Assembly (NCBI GenBank): GCA_012064385.1
Contig: QRDG01000533.1
Location: 959,651 to 1,023,650 of the forward strand
Reading direction: 5' to 3'
From: Puccinellia tenuiflora
Lineage: Eukaryota; Streptophyta; Magnoliopsida; Poales; Poaceae
DNA length: 64,000 nt
Below, one piece after another: positions 19,463 to 29,945 of this stretch. How positions within the stretch are numbered: the first letter of the stretch is position 1; each line of letters begins with the position of its first letter. Under the pieces are notes generated by a model. That model was not told the origin of the DNA. It did no database searches and saw nothing but the letters and a program-made list of their open reading frames with translations. The position numbers and the translations under genes are program-made.

Positions 19463-22400
19463 ATGGAGCGCTCTGTTGGCGACCTGTCGGGCGACTCGGG
19501 GGGCGACGGGCGCCCCCCACCCTCCTTCCGCCGCCATGCTGTGCTGCGCCTCCGGGGCGGGGGGCGCCGGAGCTGGTCGGAACCTCCCTCGGCCGGGGCC
19601 GACGGAGACCTGGAGTCCGTGGACGCGAGCAGTCTGGGTGACTCGCCTCGTTCCCCTCGGAGTGTGCTGACCTTTGGCGATTTCTTGCCGGCGTCGCTGG
19701 CGGCCTGTGCTGGGCGGCGCGATGGGGGCGGGGCCTCCTTCTCCGGGGACGTCGATTTCGATCTGGACTCGTCCGGGGCGGTCTCGCCGCGGCGGTTGAT
19801 GCCTGCTGCTCCGGCGCCGGCCCTGGATCTGGATCTGAGTTCCGCCGCTTTCCCGCCGCTTCCTCTCGGTCGTGCGGCCCGGTGGTCGCCGGTGGCTCCC
19901 CGGGCGTTGCTGTCGCCGGCGTCGCTCCTGGTTGGCTCTGTCCCGGTTCCCCTCCGTGAGTTCGCCGGGGAGCTGCCTCCGTCGCCGCCTTCGCCGCGGT
20001 TCCAGGGGGCCCCCGTGAGGCTAGGGTTTCCGCTGGGGGAGCCGCACCGGGTGTTGGGCCAGCCATTCGACCTTGGGCCGGCCCAGGTCGGAGCCCGGCC
20101 TGGGGGCGAGCCTGTCTATGTTGGGGGCCGTGTGGGCACCGGGGGCCCACCTGGCCTCTCTGGCACATTGGTGTGTGATCGGTCCGAGGAGTCTGGTGGG
20201 CCGGCCCAGGTGGAGGGTCACAGCGGGTCGGTCCCTATAAGTAAGTGGCTGTGGCTGCCGGTTGGAACCCTAGACCTTGCGTTAGGGTTTCCAGCCTCCC
20301 TCTCTGATCTCCGCCGCCACAAGAAGATTCCCCGCTCCTCGCGCTCTTCTTCTACTCGCCTCCCCCCCCGCCGGCGCTCGATGGAGCGAGACCGGAATGA
20401 CCGCGCCCGCTGGAACAAGCGTCCATTCGACCAAGTGCGGAAGGATGGTGAGCGATTCCGAGATGGGGATCTCCGGAATCGTCTCGACCGCGAGCAGGAG
20501 GCGCAGCGGCGCCAACAGCGTGACCGTGAGGAGGCCTCTGCCAGGGGGCGCGAGCAGGACCGTGTGGAGGAGGAGCGCATGCGCGCTCAACTCCTGGCTA
20601 ACCCGCGGGGGCGGGACGCTCCTCAGGAGGGGTCCTGGCGGGATCCTCGAGCCGGGGGGCTCCCTCTCTACTGTGGTGGCGCGTCAGGTAGCGGGGGCGC
20701 TACCGCGACGCCGGACTCCTCCAAGCTGACTTGCTTCAAGTGCGGTGAGCCCGGCCACATTCAGGCGGCGTGCACCGGGGAGGCCTTTTGCAAGCGATGC
20801 AAGACGAAGGGACACATGACCGCTCTTTGCACCTCTGAGAAGAAAGAACTGAGGCCTTCTTGGGCGGGATTTGGGGTGGAAGGAAGGGGTTTCTTCCACT
20901 TCTCAATTCCGTCGGACCAACTGCAGAAGCCGGCCTCGCTGCTTGCCCGAGTCTACGTCGAGAAAGGGAATTTCTCTACCGAGGAGCTTCAAGAGGAATT
21001 CAAAGAACTGGTTGATGAAAACTGGGACTGGCAGGTGCGCAAGCTCAGCACCACTGATTTCATGATGGTGTTCCCGTCAAAGGAGGTTCTTCGGATGGCT
21101 AGTCGGGGCGGTGGTATCATCCTTCCTATCACGGAGTATTGGGCTGTCGTCTCGGAAGTTTCTGGAGATCCCATGGCCTCTGATGCATTAGAGGTGGTGT
21201 GGGTCAGGCTGCTGGGTGTTCCAGAGCCCTTGCGCGTGGAGTCTGCTCTGCTGGGGTGCACGCTGGAACTTGGCACTCCCCTGGAGGTGGACTCCTCCTC
21301 CCTAAGTGATGCTTCCCTTCCGGTCCGCATGAAGTTTGGATGCCAAACCCCGGTCCAGATGAAGCCGTTCATTATGGTGTACATCAATCTCCAGGGCTAC
21401 AAGATCGTTGTCGAGAAGGAAGGGGAGGAGCGGTACCAGGGTCCTCTGCCTCCTCCCCCGCCCCAGCCGCCGTCTCGCCGCAAAGATGATGATGACAACT
21501 TAGGTGAGGACAGCTCTGAGGGGGAGGAAGACGACTATGGTAGGAAAAGAAGGAGGAAGTCTACTAGCAACTCTGCGGATAAAGGGGCGGAGGGTACCCT
21601 TGGGGATGGGAAGCAACCTGACCAGGGAGTTGCTAAGACCTGTTCTATGTCTCAGTTGGGAGCGTCTGACAAGGGTGTAGGCGCTCCCGCTACCCAGAAG
21701 GAGATTCCTCTCGAGCTCCCTAAGTCAATGTTCTCCCAGTATGGTTCCAATCTTACTCCAGAGGGCAACGTGTTCAGAACCTTGGGGGCCATTGTCCAAG
21801 CTGCTGCTACCCCGGCCCAGTCCATTGCTCTGTCGGAGGCCTGCCCCATCTCAGCTCTCAGCGACTCGCTCCCGGGTGACACCACTGTCGGTTCCTCTCT
21901 GGAAGCACCTCCGCCGCCCGCTGCTCTGGAGGAGGTGAACTCCGCCAGATCTAAGGAGCGGCGCAGCAAGATGTTTCATGACCGTCCGGCCAAGCTGCTG
22001 GCCCGCTCCAAGTCGGCCCCCCTCTCGGCGGCTCCCCTGTCCGCTGAGCGCCCGGCGCCCCAGCCCGCCCTCCTCTCCGCCCCCGCGGTGCCGGGTCTTG
22101 ACGCGCCGGTGGCTAGGGGCCTCCGCTCCAAGGCGGCCCCGGTGGAGATTCTCCGCAAGAGTGCAAGAACTGCTGGAGACAATGCCGAGCCCATCCTGGA
22201 TCGGGCGGTGCGCCTGACGGCCGACAAGAACGCCTCCTCGACTAAGCACTCTCCGCCAAGCAAGAAGACTCCCAAAGGTACTCATCCTGACCCCATCTTT
22301 GCTATCCTTCAAGATATTCCCGATGCGCATCTGTTAGCTGTGGCCGCGGATAGTTGCGTTCTTTTCCCGGCTGATCCGCAGCTGGCGGCCGAGACTCTCT

Positions 22401-22729
22401 CGTTACTGCGGGCCAACGAGTTAGCACAGGCCTCGCTGGCCCAGTCCCGGTTTCGTGTGGAACAGGAGAAGGCTGCTGCCGCGGCTAGCCATGCCGAGGC
22501 TGCGCCTGCCAAGTCTGTCCCAGCGGGGGATCCGCTGGTGGCATGCCCAGTCGGGGGACTGGAGTGCCCTTCTAGCGCGGCGTCGAGGGATGCCGGTGTT
22601 TCGCCCTCCCTTCTCCAGAGATCCCCCTCCCCGCCGAGGGCGGCCTCGCGCCGTCGAGCCAAGTCGGTGGCGCCACAGGGGCGGCGCCCAGTAACCCGCC
22701 AAGCACGGGCTAATGGCATGCAGTTATAA
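19463..22729 (+). CDS. LINE ORF1 protein, zinc-knuckle RNA-binding (1088 aa)
   Basis: Nucleic-acid-binding protein thought to coat LINE RNA. The start is the first ATG (19463) after an in-frame stop at 19448. About 300 N-terminal residues are Pro/Gly/Ser/Arg-rich without a clear fold, followed by a charged Arg/Glu/Asp-rich helix (about 310-390). Two CCHC knuckles lie near residues 423-456: CFKCGEPGHIQAAC and CKRCKTKGHMTALC. Next is a folded region resembling the plant DUF4283 RNA-binding domain (about 480-620, EYWAVVSEV, VVWVRLLGVPEPLR). The C-terminal 400 residues are acidic then Pro/Ala/Ser-rich. In many plant L1 ORF1 proteins DUF4283 comes before the knuckle; here the order is reversed. 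It is long for ORF1. The stop TAA overlaps the ORF2 ATG (TAATG). Confidence 0.85.
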   Translation: MERSVGDLSGDSGGDGRPPPSFRRHAVLRLRGGGRRSWSEPPSAGADGDLESVDASSLGDSPRSPRSVLTFGDFLPASLAACAGRRDGGGASFSGDVDFDLDSSGAVSPRRLMPAAPAPALDLDLSSAAFPPLPLGRAARWSPVAPRALLSPASLLVGSVPVPLREFAGELPPSPPSPRFQGAPVRLGFPLGEPHRVLGQPFDLGPAQVGARPGGEPVYVGGRVGTGGPPGLSGTLVCDRSEESGGPAQVEGHSGSVPISKWLWLPVGTLDLALGFPASLSDLRRHKKIPRSSRSSSTRLPPRRRSMERDRNDRARWNKRPFDQVRKDGERFRDGDLRNRLDREQEAQRRQQRDREEASARGREQDRVEEERMRAQLLANPRGRDAPQEGSWRDPRAGGLPLYCGGASGSGGATATPDSSKLTCFKCGEPGHIQAACTGEAFCKRCKTKGHMTALCTSEKKELRPSWAGFGVEGRGFFHFSIPSDQLQKPASLLARVYVEKGNFSTEELQEEFKELVDENWDWQVRKLSTTDFMMVFPSKEVLRMASRGGGIILPITEYWAVVSEVSGDPMASDALEVVWVRLLGVPEPLRVESALLGCTLELGTPLEVDSSSLSDASLPVRMKFGCQTPVQMKPFIMVYINLQGYKIVVEKEGEERYQGPLPPPPPQPPSRRKDDDDNLGEDSSEGEEDDYGRKRRRKSTSNSADKGAEGTLGDGKQPDQGVAKTCSMSQLGASDKGVGAPATQKEIPLELPKSMFSQYGSNLTPEGNVFRTLGAIVQAAATPAQSIALSEACPISALSDSLPGDTTVGSSLEAPPPPAALEEVNSARSKERRSKMFHDRPAKLLARSKSAPLSAAPLSAERPAPQPALLSAPAVPGLDAPVARGLRSKAAPVEILRKSARTAGDNAEPILDRAVRLTADKNASSTKHSPPSKKTPKGTHPDPIFAILQDIPDAHLLAVAADSCVLFPADPQLAAETLSLLRANELAQASLAQSRFRVEQEKAAAAASHAEAAPAKSVPAGDPLVACPVGGLECPSSAASRDAGVSPSLLQRSPSPPRAASRRRAKSVAPQGRRPVTRQARANGMQL

Positions 22730-25700
22730 TGCGGATTCTCTTTTACAATATTAGGGGTTTCGGCCGGCCGGGGCGCCGGACCCTAATCAAGAATCTGCTC
22801 CGTGATCACCGTATTGACATCTTGTGCCTTCAAGAAACCATCAAGCAGGACTTCACGGACCTGGAGCTACAAAGTTTGGAAGTGGGGGAGAAATTTTTCT
22901 GGTGTTGGCTCCCGGCCTCGGGTCACTCTGGCGGCATTCTCCTGGGCCTCCGGGATAGTGCCTTTGAAGTGGAGAGCTCTGACAGGGGTCAGTTCTTCCT
23001 TAGCGTCAACTTTCTCCATCGCACCCTCAATAAACCTTTGTCCCTGATTGGAGTTTATGGTCCAGCGAACCACGCTTCCTCTCCTGCTTTCCTACATGAG
23101 CTCTCTGTCAAAATTGCGTCTTGTCGCTTTCCAATCATTCTCGGGGGAGATTTCAACCTGATGCGGGGGGCGCAGGATAAGAACAATGATAGGATCAACT
23201 GGCCTCGAATCAATCTTTTCAACGACCACATCGCATCCTGGGCCCTTACGGAGGTGCCGCGCTCGGGGGCGCGGTACACCTGGTCTAATAAACAGCTCAA
23301 CCCCGTTCGCTGTGTGCTCGACAGGGTGTTTATCTCCCCGGAGCTGGACGCTCTCTTCCCCCTTTCCTCGCTTGTTGCTGAGACCAGTCTGGGCTCGGAT
23401 CACACTCCTCTTATCTTTTGTTCAGGGGAAGGTCCCCCTGTTCGCAGCAATCGGTTCTTTTTTGAGGTGGGTTGGTTTGAGCTCGAGGGCTTTAGAGAGC
23501 TGGTGCTCGCAAATTGGTCTAGGTTGGCGGCCTGTGCTGGGGGCCGGGATATTGTTGACTGGTGGGGCCATATGAGTGGGGGTCTTAGACAATATCTGCG
23601 TGGCTGGAGTAGAAATATGGGCAGGGAGTCCAGAATTCGTAAATCGTCTCTGGTTAATCAGATTGCTTCCCTTGATCAAAAAGCTGATTCGGTTGGAATT
23701 GATGAAGATGAGTGGGCTCTTCGATATCATCTTGAGGAGCAGCTGCTCCAGATTCATAAGGTGGAAGAAGAATATTGGCGGCAACGTGGACGGGTCCGCT
23801 GGACGCTCCAGGGAGACGCCAACACTGCTTATTTCCATGCCGTGGCGAATGGCCGACGTCGGAAGTGCATCATCTCCTCGCTCCAGTCTGATGCCGGCCC
23901 TATCCGAGATCCCAAGCTTATCCAGGATCATATCTATAACTTTATCGGGACCTCCTGGGCACGGAGGCCCCTCGACATCTTGGGCTTGCCTCTCACACGT
24001 GGTCGGGGACGAGACGTGTGTCCGAGGAGGAGAACCTTTCTATCCTCCTCACCTTCTCGGAGTCCGAATTAGAAAATCTGGTTATGGATATGAAAGTTAA
24101 CACGGCGCCGGGACCAGATGGGTTTCCGGTCGCTTTCTTCAAGAAGTGCTGGCCGCTGTGTAAGCATGGCGTGCTACACATCCTCAACGACTTTATCCTT
24201 GGCCGTATCGACATTTCCCGTCTGAACTTTGGTGTGCTCTCTCTCATTCCGAAATGCCCGGGGGCTGATCGGATCACGCAGTTCAGACCTATTGCTCTCA
24301 TCAATGTCATCTTCAAAATTATCTCCAAAGCCTTCGCTTCTCGCCTGGACCCGATTGCTAACCGGGTCATTAGTCAAACTCAGACCGCCTTCCTTAAGGG
24401 AAGGTTCATTCTTGACGGGGCGCTGGCTCTTCTGGAGGTTGTTCATGAGCTAAAGTCCAAAAAGCTGGGAGGCATCCTCTTAAAACTAGACTTTGAAAAG
24501 GCGTATGACAGAGTGAATTGGTCCTTCCTTATCGAGGTGCTGCGTCGAAAGGGTTTTGACGCAGGCTTCATCCATAAAATTCAGCAACTTGTGTCTGGGG
24601 GCCAGACGGCGATTTCCATCAATGGGGAAGTCGGGCCATTTTTCCGCAATAAACGGGGAGTGCGTCAAGGTGACCCACTCTCCCCAATCCTGTTCAACTT
24701 CATCGTGGAGGCCCTTTCCGCGATGCTCTCTGCCGCTTCGTCGGCCGGCCACATTAAGGGTGTGGTCCCACATCTGTTCCCAGGGGGGCTGACCCACCTC
24801 CAGTATGCGGACGATACGCTCATTATGATCCAGAACGACGATCGGAGCATTGCTAATTTGAAGTTCCTCTTGTTGTGTTTTGAAGATATGTCTGGGCTGA
24901 AAATTAACTTTCACAAGAGTGAGGTGTTTGTGTTGGAGGAACCCAGGCACGAACAACAAAGAATTGCTCACTTGTTTAACTGCAACCTAGGGGAGTTCCC
25001 TTTCATGTACCTCGGGCTCCCAATCTCTGACCACAAGCTTACCATCGAGCAGTGGAATTATTTGGTTAACAAGCTAGCCGATAGAGTACAAGTGTGGATG
25101 GGTAGACTGCTCTCCTCGGGTGGGAGGCTGATTCTATCCAATGCCTGTTTAGAAGCCCTCCCAACTTTCGCCATGGGCCTCTTCCTGTTACAGGACGGTG
25201 TCCATGCCAAGTTCGACTCGATTAGGGCCAGATTCTTTTGGGAGGGGTCTGGCCCAAAGAGAAAGCATCACTGGTTGAATTGGCCGGCTGTTTGCAGACC
25301 AAAGGAGTGTGGGGGTTTAGGTCTGACTAACACTAAGAATATGAATATTGTGCTTCTCCTCAAATGGGTCTGGAGACTTTTTCAGAATGATGATTCGATC
25401 TGGCGCAAAGTGATTATGGCCAAGTATGCTGATGCCGAGAATATCTTTGCGGCTCCGTCTGGTGGGGGGTCCCAATTTTGGCGGGCTCTCCACAAGATTA
25501 AACACTTCTTCAAGCTAGGGGCGAAATATATGCTTAAAGATGGCTCGAGGATCCTCTTCTGGAAGGACTGGTGGTTCCGAGACGCCCCTCTTCGCTCGTC
25601 TTTCCCCCTTCTCTTTGCAAGCTGTGAGAATCCCAATATTCTGGTGGCGGAGGTTTTCGCTCCGGATAGCCCGGGCATCCTCTTCCGTCGTGCCTTGGAC

Positions 25701-26381
25701 CAACAGGGGTTGGCCCAATGGCATGACTTGGTTGCTGCTCTTGATGATGTGGCCCTTGTTGAGGGCCACGATGAGGTCTGCTGGGCCCTTGAGCAGACCG
25801 GGGTCTACTCGGTTGCCTCCATGTACCGCCAACTCTCGCTTGGCGCCACTGTGGCGTTTGCCGACGACATCTGGGATTCTCGCCTTCCCCTTAAGGTTAA
25901 GATCTTCTCGTGGCAGCTTGTGCTCGACCGGCTCCCAACGTGTAAACAATTGGCTCTCCATCTTGGGACGTCCAATGGCCTGTGCGCTTCGTGTGGCGTT
26001 CCTGAGGATGCCTCTCATGTGTTCTTCTCTTGCCCTCTGGCCAGATTCGGGTGGAGTGTTGTCCGGACATTGCTAGGGTGCAATTGGTCCCCATCAAACT
26101 TCCCTCAATTCTTTGCTAACCTTCAGTCCCTCCTTGGGCAACGCCGTAGGGTCGTTTGGATTCTTGTGTCTGTTATGTTTTGGACTTTGTGGATTACTAG
26201 GAATAAACTTGCCATGGAGGCAAGGGTGCTAAAACATCCAGCTGACTTTGTTTACAAACTGTTTATGTTTCTTCAGACCTGGGCGGGCCTATCAAAGGCG
26301 GGAGACCGGGACGCTCTTCTGGCGATGGCAGACGATCTTAAGGCGATTTACTCCTCCATTGCTCCTCCTAGCCTGTCTTAA
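22729..26381 (+). pseudogene. LINE ORF2, endonuclease + reverse transcriptase (one frameshift)
   Basis: ATG 22729 overlaps the ORF1 stop, suggesting termination-reinitiation. Endonuclease (about residues 1-225): CLQETI, GDFNLM and SDHTPLIF near 23,395, the AP-endonuclease signature. A linker with LQGDANTAYFH follows. Near 24,000-24,015 the frame shifts; the first frame ends at 24,072 and RT is read in another frame from about 24,018. RT motifs: APGPDGFP, FRPIALINV, LKLDFEKAYDRVNW, RQGDPLSP and the catalytic YADDTLIM near 24,805. The C-terminal zinc region has CASCGVPEDASHVFFSCPL. There is no RNase H domain. One indel is the only visible defect. Confidence 0.88.
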
Positions 26382-26568
26382 TGCTGCTCTTTTTTTGGTG
26401 TTGCATCCTCTCCGGTCTGTTAGGGGGAGGCCGGCCCCTTGATGCTAGTCGTTTCTCCCGTTGGCTAAGCTGTAAGGCCTCAGCATGTAATACCTTTGAT
26501 CGTGTTCTGTGAACTCTCTCTGTTTTATTAATTTAAAGCAGGGCTCTAAGCCTTTTCTCTAAAAAAAA
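26382..26568 (+). other. LINE 3' untranslated region and poly(A) tail
   Basis: 187 bp ending in eight A residues; no gene. Confidence 0.7.
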
Positions 26569-26577
26569 GTACCGTGT

Positions 26578-26890
26578 ACATACATTGCTAGTTTACTTAG
26601 TCAATAGTCAAGTGTTTAGGTTGTGGCTAGTTGCATGCATGCGAGTACTTGGCCTGGTCGTGTGTGGCCGTTGAGAAGTGTTGTACGTGTGCGTGTGTGT
26701 AGCTAGCTGGAAGTGGTTAGTGGATCCGTTTATTAGTGCGTGTGTGGGGTAGTGGCTGCATGTGGCCGTGTGAGTCCAGCTATATAAACCAATGTAATCA
26801 GCTGAGTTTGGTGACATGAGAAATATAGAAGGGTGTGTGTATGTTCTTGTGTCCACCGATATGTTTGTTGTATCTTGGGCAGATTCATCA
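26578..26890 (+). mobile_element. Copia B middle LTR, right part with TATA box
   Basis: Continuation of the LTR from 19,434. A TATATAAA box lies at 26,781-26,788. The end AGATTCATCA matches the first LTR. Without the LINE the LTR would be about 470 bp. Confidence 0.75.
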
Positions 26891-27831
26891 GCAGCTGCGA
26901 CGATGACGTCCGTGTCAGCGCCCGCGAGCACACCGCCGGCCATGATGACACTCGGCATGCATAAGCCGGGAAAGAAGCCATCCCGTACTGATCTGCAAGT
27001 CACAGACTCACAGTTGATGCAAGTGAGCTAGTGGAGAAGGGAAATAACTTCATTTTGCTGAAGGAGGACAACGTCAAGCCTCTAGCGTGCACGGATGGAT
27101 CAGCCCATGATGTTGATGCACGGCAGCTGAAGAGACGATTTGATCGCATCGACATGGCGGACCGGGAGACGATCCCGGAGTTCGCCAAGAAGCTCCTCCC
27201 ACTGGTGAGCGTGATCTGCTCCCACGGCATCACACTTAGTGAGGTGGCAGCAAGATCGGCGACGAGCGCGACGGTGGCTGCAGCCGAGACGACGACAAGA
27301 AGAAGACCCGCCGCAAGTTCGACAAGTCGCGGATCACCTGCTTCGAGTGTGGCGAGAAGGGTCATTTCGCCTCGGAGTGTGAGGAGCCAAAGAAAGAGAA
27401 GGCGCTGCTCGCCGACGCCGACAAATACGAGCCGGTGCTGCTGATGGCTGTGGCATGTGAGCTCGGTTCGGTGGAAGAGCATGTTGACGTCGAGCCAAAA
27501 GAGAAGGAGGCTCAGGTCATGCCCTTTGATGCATCCATGGAGGTTGAAGTTGTTGAGGCTGAAGTCGAGCGGCTACGTGGTGAGCTGGCCGTCGCCAATG
27601 TGAAGCTGCATGCCATGTCCGAGGTATACTGGACACAGTTTGAGGAGTTGATGCATGCTAGCGAGGAGAAGGCCAAGTTACTCGAGGTGCAGCGCGTGAT
27701 ATGTGATGAGAACGCGCGACTCCGGAACCTCGTGCAGCGGCAGAAGCCATTCATGACAAGACGGCGCTGACCACGGAGTGTTCAGCCGCCGTGGCAGCAA
27801 TACCGCAAGCAGCCATGGGACCCATAGCAGC
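26891..27831 (+). pseudogene. Copia B internal remnant 2, partial gag with zinc knuckle
   Basis: There is no PBS after the LTR here, so the leader has been deleted. The remnant includes a UBN2-type Gag piece (about 27,115-27,230: LKRRFDRIDMADRETIPEFA), then in another frame a CCHC knuckle (CFECGEKGHFASEC, near 27,340-27,380). An open frame continues to the TGA at 27,768-27,770 through a Glu-rich coiled coil (VERLRGELAVANVKLHAM). No protease, integrase or RT follows; the next LTR starts 61 bases later, without a polypurine tract. Confidence 0.75.
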
Positions 27832-27929
27832 TGTTGGAACAAAATCTTGTTATTGGTGTTAGGCGTATAGGAATAGACTAAGTTCTAGCTAGTTGTATGT
27901 GTGGAGTCGGCGACATGGCGCAGCGGCCG
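27832..27929 (+). mobile_element. Copia B third LTR (first 98 bp only)
   Basis: TGTTGGAACAAAATCTTG... matches 19,276-19,373 with only a few differences. Both matches end at CAGCGGCCG, where element G begins. Confidence 0.8.
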
Positions 27930-28103
27930 GATAAGCCACCGTCTTCTCTTGTCCGGGTTCTTCTTATAGTCGTGACCAATGCTTCATCGCCAGCTGTTCA
28001 GTGGGTCCAGGTATGAGCTGGGTAGCGTCTGCTTTCCTGACGCGCACGCTTCTCCCGTTCCGCCACTGCAGGTGGGTCCTCTCCCTCGGTGTGCTTGTTA
28101 ACA
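27930..28103 (-). mobile_element. 3' LTR of chromovirus G (partial)
   Basis: On the minus strand the LTR begins TGTTAACAAGC at 28,103 right after a polypurine tract. It continues for about 174 bp, including a TATAAGAAG box near 27,965, until it meets the Copia B LTR fragment. The end is missing. Confidence 0.6.
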
Positions 28104-29468
28104 TTCCCCCTTTCTTGAACGCCGGCTTGTCCCCAAGCCGGTGAGCGAGGAAATCGTTGGCGTAGTTCATCAGCATCCTCCCAAGTAGCTAGTGTCTCCG
28201 GTTGACCAGACCACTGAACCAGTACCTGAGCAACTGAAACTGGCCCTTGCTTCCTAAATCGACGCTGTAACACGCGTGTAGGTACCTGGAACAGATCCAA
28301 AGGGGAAGGCAGTGCTGGTTGTACAGCAACATTAGGTCCAATAGCTTTCTTCAATTGAGAAACATGGATAACCGGGTGAATGCGACTTGATTCTGGCAAC
28401 TTCAAGCGATAAGCAACTTCACCAATCCTTTCCAACACTTCATATGGCCCATAATATTTGAATAGCAGCTTGTGATGAGCTCTGGGGGCCACCGAGGACT
28501 GCACATAGGGTTGAAGTTTCAAGTACACGTGATCACCAACTGAAAAAGTTCGCTCACTGCGCTTCTTATCAGCCTGATGCTTCATACGCAAATGGACACG
28601 CTCCAGGTGTTGTCGCAGTAGATCTTGCATGAGCTGACGATCTTGAATCCAGGAATGTAAATCCGGTATAGAGCACGCACTGTCAACTAATAAACCAAAG
28701 TGTCTAGGAGGATGAGCATAGAGTACCTCGAACGGAGATTTCCCCAAAGCCAAATGTAGGCTCGTGTTGTACCAATATTCCGCCAAAGATAACCATTGCA
28801 ACCACTTGCTGGGACAGGCATGTGCAAAACACCTGAGGTACCCTTCTAGGCATTGATTAACACGTTCCGTTTGCCCATCAGTTTCAGGGTGATAAGAGGA
28901 GCTCATTCTCAACTGTGTCCCTGTGAGAGTGAACAATTGGCGCCAAAACTGACTGTTAAAAATGCGGTCACGATCAGAGATGATCTGTTCAGGCAGACTA
29001 TGAAGTTTAAACACATTGTCCATAAAAGCCATTGCAACGTCTGCTGCAGAGAATGGGTGTGCTAGAGGAATAAAATGCGCATATCTGCTGAATTTGTCGA
29101 CAACCACCATAATACAGTTGAATCTACCAGATCTGGGCAATCCTTCAATGAAGTCCATCGATATTATCTGCCAGGCACAATCAGGAACTGGCAGGGGTTG
29201 GAGAAGACCAGGATATCGAGCTCGATCAGGTTTGGATTGCTGGCAAACAGTACACTGTCGGACAAAATCATGCACAGTCTTGGACATGCCCTGCCAATAA
29301 AATAATTGCTTGAGACGACGAAGAGTAACTGGAATTCCTGAATGACCCCCAATTGGTGATTCATGTAACTCTTGAACAATAGATTGTTGTAGGGCAGAGA
29401 CATTGGGTATCCATATTTTACCATTCTTGCGGATCAAACCATTCTTTAAGGAAAACCCATTTGTATCA
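27998..29468 (-). CDS. Reina-like chromovirus G, integrase with chromodomain (3' part of pol)
   Basis: A 490-codon open frame truncated at 29,468 by element F. It has an HHCC zinc domain (HSGIPVTLRRLK, CTVCQQSKP), integrase core D-D-E (MDFIEGLP, IISDRDRIF, YHPETDGQTERVNQ), a GPYEVL-type C-terminal domain, and a chromodomain-like end (VQWSGQPETLATWEDADEL). This marks a chromovirus. Reina is my best guess from the short chromodomain and LTR (inference). The frame does not stop before the polypurine tract: it reads through it (QERGN) and ends about 35 codons inside the LTR. RT and the upstream genes lie beyond F, outside the window. Confidence 0.88.
28104..28117 (-). other. Polypurine tract of chromovirus G
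   Basis: The minus strand reads CAAGAAAGGGGGAA, followed by the LTR start TGTTAACA. It lies inside the open pol frame. Confidence 0.8.
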
Positions 29469-29929
29469 TGACGAGGTTAGGGCTCGGCAAATCCCTGGGT
29501 TGAGCACCCCGGGTTGATTGAGGGGGAGAGAGATAAGCGCTGGTGATCACGACGGCTAACAGGCGAGGTTTTACCCAGGTTCAGGCTCCCGGAGGATAAC
29601 ACCCTACTTCCTGCTTGTTTGGTATTGATGCTGAGCGTGGCTACAATGGCGAGATGGCGATCTCGCTAGGGTTTTAGCTGGCGGCTATGAGCTGGTGTTC
29701 GCTAGTTGCTTAGTTGCCCTAGACGAGGGACCCTCCCAGCCTTTATATGATAGGCTGGGTCTCGGGTGAACGGTGCCGATGGCACTTACAAGACGATGAC
29801 CTACGTCGACTATCCTGGGCTGCACATCGTCCTTCTTGGGCCTCCTTTGGGCCCTCGCCATAGGGTTGATGGACTTGGCGTGACCCAGGTATCACCACCG
29901 TGGGGTAGTCAAAGAGTAACCCCACGACA
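29469..29929 (-). mobile_element. 3' LTR of element F
   Basis: 461 bp. The minus strand starts TGTCGTGGGG and ends CCTCGTCA. It follows the PPT-like CACTCGGGGCTAC. The candidate target sequence TATCA lies at 29,464-29,468. Confidence 0.82.
29735..29759 (-). promoter_or_regulatory. LTR TATA box of F inside an inverted repeat
   Basis: CCCAGCCT (29735-29742) and AGGCTGGG (29752-29759) are exact inverted repeats. The 9-base spacer contributes to CATATAAAGG on the minus strand. Confidence 0.6.
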
Positions 29930-29945
29930 GTAGCCCCGAGTGCTT
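29930..29945 (-). other. Polypurine tract of element F
   Basis: The minus strand reads AGCACTCGGGGCTAC directly before TGTCGTGGGG. It is interrupted by C and T, as in other Tat-type elements. Confidence 0.65.

Larger units (their letters stand above)
19435..26568 (+). mobile_element. LINE (plant L1-like), near full length, inserted in the Copia B LTR
   Basis: It encodes ORF1 with two zinc knuckles and ORF2 with endonuclease, reverse transcriptase and a zf-RVT-type C-terminus, and ends in a short A tract at 26,561-26,568. The probable target duplication is imperfect: AGTACTGTG at 19426-19434 and AGTACCGTG at 26569-26577. Only about 28 bases precede ORF1, so the 5' UTR is short or truncated. 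The 3' UTR is 26,382-26,560. ORF2 carries one frameshift. Confidence 0.88.
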
